Positions 7,400-11,004 of a stretch of DNA of 11,004 nucleotides are shown here, in pieces. Source of the stretch: Pedosphaera sp. (lineage in GTDB: Bacteria; Verrucomicrobiota; Verrucomicrobiia; Limisphaerales; UBA9464); assembly GCA_009695405.1 (NCBI GenBank), contig SIAZ01000117.1:1-11004 (forward strand). The letters are read 5' to 3'. Made by a program: the position numbers and the translations under genes. The notes beneath the pieces were generated by a model, which was given only the letters and a program-made list of their open reading frames with translations, did no database searches and was not told where the DNA came from. Position 1 is the first letter of the stretch. Every line of letters begins with the position of its first letter.

Positions 7400-7612
7400 A
7401 TGGAAGAACATATCGAAGTCGAGGGTAAAGTGATCTCAGTTCTTGCCGGAACCATGTTCCGAGTTGAACTAGATAACAAACATATCGTACTGGCCACAAT
7501 CTCTGGTAAAATGCGCAAGCGTTTCGTCCGACTGACCCCAGGAGACCGTGTGAAAATGGAGATGTCTCCTTACGACCTGAATAAGGCGCGTATCACTTGG
7601 CGTATAGGCTGA
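7400..7612 (+). CDS. infA: Translation initiation factor IF-1
   Basis: At 70 residues this is full length for bacterial IF-1, a single S1/OB-fold protein that binds the 30S A site and helps IF-2 and IF-3 during initiation. The sequence shows the family core: EVEGKVISVLAGTMFRVELD, then the ISGKMRKRFVRL strand and loop that contact 16S rRNA, then GDRVKMEMSPYDLNKARITWR. The ATG at 7400 gives the canonical N-terminus, with a GGAG about 12 bases upstream, slightly far but plausible. The gene stands alone rather than in the spc ribosomal operon and is followed by an intrinsic terminator within 30 bases, so it is probably monocistronic. This is a near-certain identification. Confidence 0.97.
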   Translation: MEEHIEVEGKVISVLAGTMFRVELDNKHIVLATISGKMRKRFVRLTPGDRVKMEMSPYDLNKARITWRIG

Positions 7613-7891
7613 TTCACACGCTCCTAAGACAGAACTCAGGCACCCTTATTGGGTGCCTTTTGTGCTAGGCAGAAGACTGAGTCATTGAGGTGCCAGTCGC
7701 AGGCGCCTCATTAAACATCTACTCCGTGTCTTGTTTGGTACCTTGAAAGGTACGGTCAAAATACCCCTCCCGGTGCGGATTTAAGTGGCTAACGCAAGTG
7801 GGAGTTGAATTTGAAAGATTTAGTAAACTTAAGGACCGAATGGCACTGCTTCAGTCCTAGCGCGTTAGCGGATTGAACTCGCCGGCCAAAA
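7613..7891. other. Convergent intergenic region with several inverted repeats
   Basis: This 279-base gap separates the 3' ends of infA and the RsmB-like gene. Besides the infA terminator it holds a hairpin gaggtgcc/ggcgcctc at 7687-7709, a short stem gtacct-tgaa-aggtac at 7738-7753, and a nested pair: gctaacgc (7788-7795) with gcgttagc (7862-7869), enclosing aggac/gtcct (7832-7858). The nested pair lies just downstream of the methyltransferase stop on the minus strand but has no clear U-tract, so it is not a classic terminator. I see no convincing open reading frame here. Confidence 0.5.
7638..7661 (+). terminator. Rho-independent terminator after infA
   Basis: A perfect stem, aggcaccc paired with gggtgcct, closes a five-base loop (ttatt) and is followed by a short T run. 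It begins 26 bases after the infA stop codon and is the clearest intrinsic terminator in the window. Confidence 0.85.
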
Positions 7892-9712
7892 TTATCCCTT
7901 TTTCCAAGCGGCCATAAACATTCCGTTGCCGCCGGTTTGTTGAGGCCAGAGGTGCATCTGGGTCACTGGAGGTTCGTCAGGTTGGAAGGGATTCATCATA
8001 GCCAAGGTCTCGAATTCAGGGCGTTCACTGGTGAACCAATCAGCCACTTGCGAGGTTTCGTCGTTGGTCAAGGTACAGGCCGAGTAGATGAGTCGTCCGC
8101 CCGGTTTGAGTGAGTCGGCTACATTCGTTAACAAGCGCTTTTGGATAGCGGCAAGTTCCTCGACATCTCTCAGCGTCGTGGTCCAGCGTGAATGAGGATT
8201 ACGACCCCACGTACCAATGCCAGAACAGGGGGCATCCACGAGAATACCATCAAAGCGGGTTTTGGTCGGTGGAATTTCTCCCCCATCCCAGTGCACAGCC
8301 CGATAGTTAAAGCATTTGGCTCGACCGGTGCGTTGACGTAGACGTTCGAGACGCCACTCGGCACGGTCGCTCGCCCAAATGAGACTTTTGCCGCCAATCA
8401 GACTGGAGAGGTGCAGAGTTTTGCCGCCTTCGCCAGCACAAGCATCCCACCAGATTTCGGGGGGACGCGGATTACAGACCAAACCGACTGCCTGAGAGGC
8501 GAGATCTTGGATTTCGTAAGCACCGGACTGAAAACCGCGATCGAGGAAAAGATCGGCGCGTCCCGTGTAACGGAGGGAATCTGGAAGGGGACCAGGTTCG
8601 GTATCGCGAAGTTGATAAATGGTTTCTTCGGTAAATGCCGGCCGGCAGCGAAGCCAGAGCGAGGGTTCGGTTTGAACAGCTCGGGCTAATTCAGCGGTGA
8701 CAGGCATGTGTGCAGCGACCCAATCAGGGAGGCTACGTTCAACAAGTTCAGCGTCGGAAAAGGAAGTGGGTTCCTTGGAGAAACGATTTGCAAATTCGAT
8801 CCCTTCACGAATGCGATTTTCGAGCGGGTGATCGTGATTCATCCACCGTTGCCAGCGAAAGAAACTAAACACGGCTCGACTGATCCAAGCCGCATCGTAA
8901 GGAGAGAGACCACGTCGTCGGTAGAGAGTCTGCCGAAGCACCATATCGGCTGGATTTTCATCTGAGGTGCGATCGACGATTCGAGCCGCCAACTGGAGAG
9001 GCGTCATCTGGGAGGGCATAGATCCCTGGGGATCGTGATCGACGTGTTCGGCTTGCAGACCCTCTTCTGGGCGGGGAGGGAGAGTCCGTTGGGGTAAAGT
9101 TCTTTGACTGTACTCCGGACGAGGCGGACGAACAGGGGCAGAGTTTTGGCTAGGGCGGGTTGAATGACGTGGATCCCGCCGCGGATCAAATCGGGCATCG
9201 GGATTATTATCCTGACGCGGAGCAGACCGATTGTCGTCCCGGTTACTTTGGCGGGGGGTGGAAGAACCGGAGCGGGCGTTGGACGGGCGAGAACCTGAAG
9301 AGCCCCCACCGGGTGAAAACGGCCGTCGTTCAAGGCGCTCGCGTTGTACCCTCATCCAGAACGGTTCATTCCGACGAGGGCCATCAAAAGAACCACTCTG
9401 ATTTTGATCGGGCTCACCGCTTCGTACTCGACTAGCGTCGAAGGATCTCGGAAGCGGGGAGGAAAGGCTTTCAGATTTGTTGGATTGAGTCAGTTGATGA
9501 GACTCGGACTGACTGATTGAGTCGGAGTTCGACGCCCGACCCGGAGGGGTTCCAGATGCTGGGGTTCCGGGGACTGGCTTCCATTCGCGGCGAGGCTCTT
9601 CGCGAATTGCACGGCCATCACCTCGGACTTTTCGAGGATAACCCCGCCGTTTGTTGGACGACGGGGTGTCAGAGGGATCGGGAGAGGGAGATGCGGACGG
9701 ATCGGAATTCAT
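7892..9712 (-). CDS. RsmB/NOP-family RNA m5C methyltransferase with long disordered N-terminus
   Basis: This 606-residue protein has an RsmB-like core from about residue 236: a NusB-like helical domain (about 238-320), a linker with QDLASQ (402-407), and a Rossmann methyltransferase domain. SAM-site motif I is DACAGEGGKT (423-432); motif IV is DAPCSG with Cys496, which releases product; the catalytic nucleophile is Cys546 in YSACTLTNDE. The C-terminus ends NGMFMAAWKK, as in the family. It should methylate C5 of a cytosine in rRNA; the exact position cannot be read. The E. coli enzyme has 429 residues, so the first 235 or so are extra: rich in Arg, Ser, Pro, Gly, Asn and Gln, apparently disordered and basic, with an NEPFWMRVQRERLERRPF island at 115-132. 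The start is fixed by an ATGA overlap with the upstream TPR gene, implying translational coupling. Internal Met232 or Met236 could yield a conventional-length enzyme. Confidence 0.88.
   Translation of the reverse strand: MNSDPSASPSPDPSDTPSSNKRRGYPRKVRGDGRAIREEPRREWKPVPGTPASGTPPGRASNSDSISQSESHQLTQSNKSESLSSPLPRSFDASRVRSGEPDQNQSGSFDGPRRNEPFWMRVQRERLERRPFSPGGGSSGSRPSNARSGSSTPRQSNRDDNRSAPRQDNNPDARFDPRRDPRHSTRPSQNSAPVRPPRPEYSQRTLPQRTLPPRPEEGLQAEHVDHDPQGSMPSQMTPLQLAARIVDRTSDENPADMVLRQTLYRRRGLSPYDAAWISRAVFSFFRWQRWMNHDHPLENRIREGIEFANRFSKEPTSFSDAELVERSLPDWVAAHMPVTAELARAVQTEPSLWLRCRPAFTEETIYQLRDTEPGPLPDSLRYTGRADLFLDRGFQSGAYEIQDLASQAVGLVCNPRPPEIWWDACAGEGGKTLHLSSLIGGKSLIWASDRAEWRLERLRQRTGRAKCFNYRAVHWDGGEIPPTKTRFDGILVDAPCSGIGTWGRNPHSRWTTTLRDVEELAAIQKRLLTNVADSLKPGGRLIYSACTLTNDETSQVADWFTSERPEFETLAMMNPFQPDEPPVTQMHLWPQQTGGNGMFMAAWKKG
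9709..9712 (-). promoter_or_regulatory. ATGA stop/start overlap (translational coupling site)
   Basis: The TGA of the TPR gene and the ATG of the methyltransferase share bases in an ATGA, with a purine-rich GAAGAA directly upstream that could act as a weak ribosome binding site. Such overlaps usually mean termination-reinitiation, and this one supports the long form of the methyltransferase. Confidence 0.75.
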
Positions 9713-10536
9713 TTCTTCAAGCGGCGTGCGTGGACACGGGCGACTTCGCCCATGTAGTCGTCGCGCGGTGCCGAAGCGGCTGCAGCGCGAATATGTTCTC
9801 CGGCTTTCTCGTGTTCTTCAGCGGCCTCAAAATAAAGGCCCAGATACAGATGTGCGTAGAAAAGATGGCGTGCTCGGTCACGCGGTGCTGCCTTGGTTGT
9901 CTCAGCGGCCTTGAGGACATCCTCAGGTTTGGCTAGTCCAGCAAAAAGTTGATGAACTTCTTTCATGGGAATACGTGTATCACCTTGAACCACAATTAAG
10001 GAGTTTCGGGCCTTTTCCAGTCCCAGTTCACGGGCGGAACAGAGGAAATGCCAAGCGGCATTCTCGACGTCTTCAGGATTTACCGTTTTGTGGATTTCGA
10101 ACTGGCGACGTCCGTCGGCAAACCGTCCTGCATAATATAAGGCGATTCCCCGTTGCCAATTTTGCGGGACCAGACGCGGTTCAAGTTCATTGGCGCGATC
10201 AAAATCAATGAGTGATTTTTCGATTTCATTTCTGCGGAAGTAGATCATTGCCCGCTCCTGAACCAAACGAGGCGATTTAGGCTCGCGCTGGATGGCCTCA
10301 GTGAAATCGGTTAGCGCCCCTTCTTCATCCCCATTCATGGCGCGAAGTTGAGCGCGGGCATGCCACGCCCGAGCGTTGGAGGGTTCAGCCTTAACCACTT
10401 GATTCAAGATGAGAAGGGCGTTGGTGCGATCGCCTTTGCTAGAGGCCGCAAAGGCTGCTTCGAGCGTCGCGACCTCCTCCGCACGACATACTCCTTCAGC
10501 AAAGACCAAAAATAAAAAGATCCAACGCATCGCCAT
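9709..10536 (-). CDS. Exported tetratricopeptide-repeat protein
   Basis: From the ATG at 10536 this protein has 275 residues. A short signal peptide (MRWIFLFLVFAEG core, cleavage near CRA/EE) suggests export to the periplasm. About four TPR units follow (roughly residues 21-155), recognisable by repeated W/A-x-x-R-A and A-L-x-D-F-x-x-A-I-x-x-x-P patterns such as NARAWHARAQLRAMNGDEEGA and the matching SLIDFDRANELEP. The C-terminal third is a less regular helical region (HLFYAHLYLGLYFEAAEEHEKA). TPR arrays bind partner proteins; no enzymatic motif is present. The frame also opens at a TTG (10545), and an ATG at 10530 is another possible start directly before the signal core. Its stop codon overlaps the start of the RsmB-like gene (ATGA), so the two form an operon. 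The partner and role are not recognised. Confidence 0.82.
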   Translation of the reverse strand: MAMRWIFLFLVFAEGVCRAEEVATLEAAFAASSKGDRTNALLILNQVVKAEPSNARAWHARAQLRAMNGDEEGALTDFTEAIQREPKSPRLVQERAMIYFRRNEIEKSLIDFDRANELEPRLVPQNWQRGIALYYAGRFADGRRQFEIHKTVNPEDVENAAWHFLCSARELGLEKARNSLIVVQGDTRIPMKEVHQLFAGLAKPEDVLKAAETTKAAPRDRARHLFYAHLYLGLYFEAAEEHEKAGEHIRAAAASAPRDDYMGEVARVHARRLKK

Positions 10537-10545
10537 CGGTGACAA

Positions 10546-10860
10546 GTATTGTCTTAGAGGTCAGTCAGAGCGAGCCGAATCTGGCGAAGTAGATCAATCG
10601 ACGTCGAGCGTTCATATCTCCCGGGGTGATCAGCTTTCTTCTGACGGCCTAGGAGAGTCGGTGTAAGTCGATCGACCGAGAGTCATTCGTGTCTTGAAAG
10701 ACGTTTCAAAACAACCCAGTAAATTAAAGATTAAAACATGTCGCGGTTCCAAGACGGTCAAGAGAACATAACCTAGCAAATCCCTTCAGAACTCATTTTT
10801 TGTCGTGTTAGTTGTCAAAGTTGTCGGACTCGGCCTCCATCGTAAGGCTGCTTATTAAGG
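10546..10860. other. Intergenic region upstream of the TPR/methyltransferase operon
   Basis: No open reading frame in these 315 bases looks coding. The region must hold the promoter of the leftward operon, but I cannot point to good -35 and -10 boxes. It contains three short dyads: the perfect ten-base palindromes tcgacgtcga (10598-10607) and gtcgatcgac (10667-10676), and an inverted repeat ttgaaa-gacg-tttcaa (10694-10709). Any of these could be operators; none matches a regulator site I recognise. Confidence 0.5.
10694..10709. repeat. Inverted repeat TTGAAA-N4-TTTCAA, possible operator
   Basis: A perfect six-base dyad with a four-base spacer lies about 160 bases upstream of the TPR start codon on the template for leftward transcription. 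The symmetry and spacing suit a dimeric helix-turn-helix regulator, but the binding protein is unknown. Confidence 0.35.
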
Positions 10861-11004
10861 TGGACCCCGATCGTTGGACCACTTTTGGTCGGAATTAAGT
10901 TATGGTTTGGGGTCTGAAATGGTTCTTTAAGGGTCGTGCTTTTTGCCTGACCCGGACGCTCGCAGACGGGCCTCTTCGCGTCCAGCCCGGAGGGAGCCCC
11001 GCAG
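10861..11004 (-). mobile_element. Probable outer end of a second insertion sequence (IS21-like)
   Basis: The sequence changes character at 10861. It starts TGGACCCC and repeats TGGACCAC 14 bases further in, followed by acttttggtcgg. Read on the minus strand this gives a ...GGTCCA...GGGGTCCA terminus, similar to the multiple GTCCA repeats at the ends of IS21-family elements downstream of istB. Further inside is a GC-rich segment with a strong dyad, ggacgc (10954-10959) with gcgtcc (10978-10983). No transposase coding is visible before the window ends, so the family assignment rests on the terminal repeats alone and an IS3-group end is an alternative. Confidence 0.4.

Noticed and set aside
9004..9936. 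Several open frames on the plus strand and in other minus frames over the methyltransferase N-terminus
   Set aside because: They arise from the GC- and Arg/Pro-rich coding sequence of the real gene, resemble no family and lack starts with any support; the ATGA overlap and core domain fix the minus-strand frame.
10730..10775. TTGACC on the minus strand as a -35 box for the TPR operon
   Set aside because: No acceptable -10 box lies 16 to 18 bases downstream.

Overview
The window most likely comes from a member of the Verrucomicrobiota, with Planctomycetota as the main alternative. The evidence is a Tat-exported DUF1552/HXXSHH protein, a secreted CotH-family protein with two EF-hands, a DUF5069-type protein, several genes without a clear Shine-Dalgarno sequence, and a GC content near one half by eye. 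No rRNA or marker gene beyond infA is present, so the phylum is an inference.

Layout. The first 144 bases are the right end of an IS3-family insertion sequence: the last 32 codons of its transposase plus a terminal inverted repeat ending in CA. Three exported or sugar-related genes and one housekeeping gene follow: an orphan DUF1552 protein (272-1582, +), a probable Tat lipoprotein aldose 1-epimerase (1775-2977, +), a HINT-type HIT hydrolase on the opposite strand (3005-3343, -), and a CotH-kinase-like protein with paired EF-hands (3469-5265, +). Next come a small DUF5069-like protein (5341-5787, +), a radical SAM protein with a cysteine-rich C-terminus (5979-7178, +), and translation initiation factor IF-1 (7400-7612, +), which is followed by a clear intrinsic terminator. 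A two-gene operon runs leftward from 10536 to 7892: an exported TPR protein overlapping by ATGA an RsmB/NOP-type RNA m5C methyltransferase with a very long disordered N-terminus. The last 144 bases look like the outer end of a second mobile element, possibly of the IS21 family.

Function. Most genes here are single transcription units with no shared pathway. DUF1552, the epimerase, CotH and the TPR protein all carry export signals. IF-1 and the RsmB-like enzyme belong to the translation apparatus. The one strong operon signal is the TPR/methyltransferase overlap. I see no prophage, CRISPR array, tRNA, rRNA, toxin-antitoxin or obvious defence system. The points most worth following up are the roughly 235-residue Arg/Ser/Pro-rich extension on the methyltransferase and its coupling to an exported TPR protein, the lipoprotein epimerase with an in-frame G9 tract, the EF-hand CotH protein, and the radical SAM enzyme with no recognised partner.
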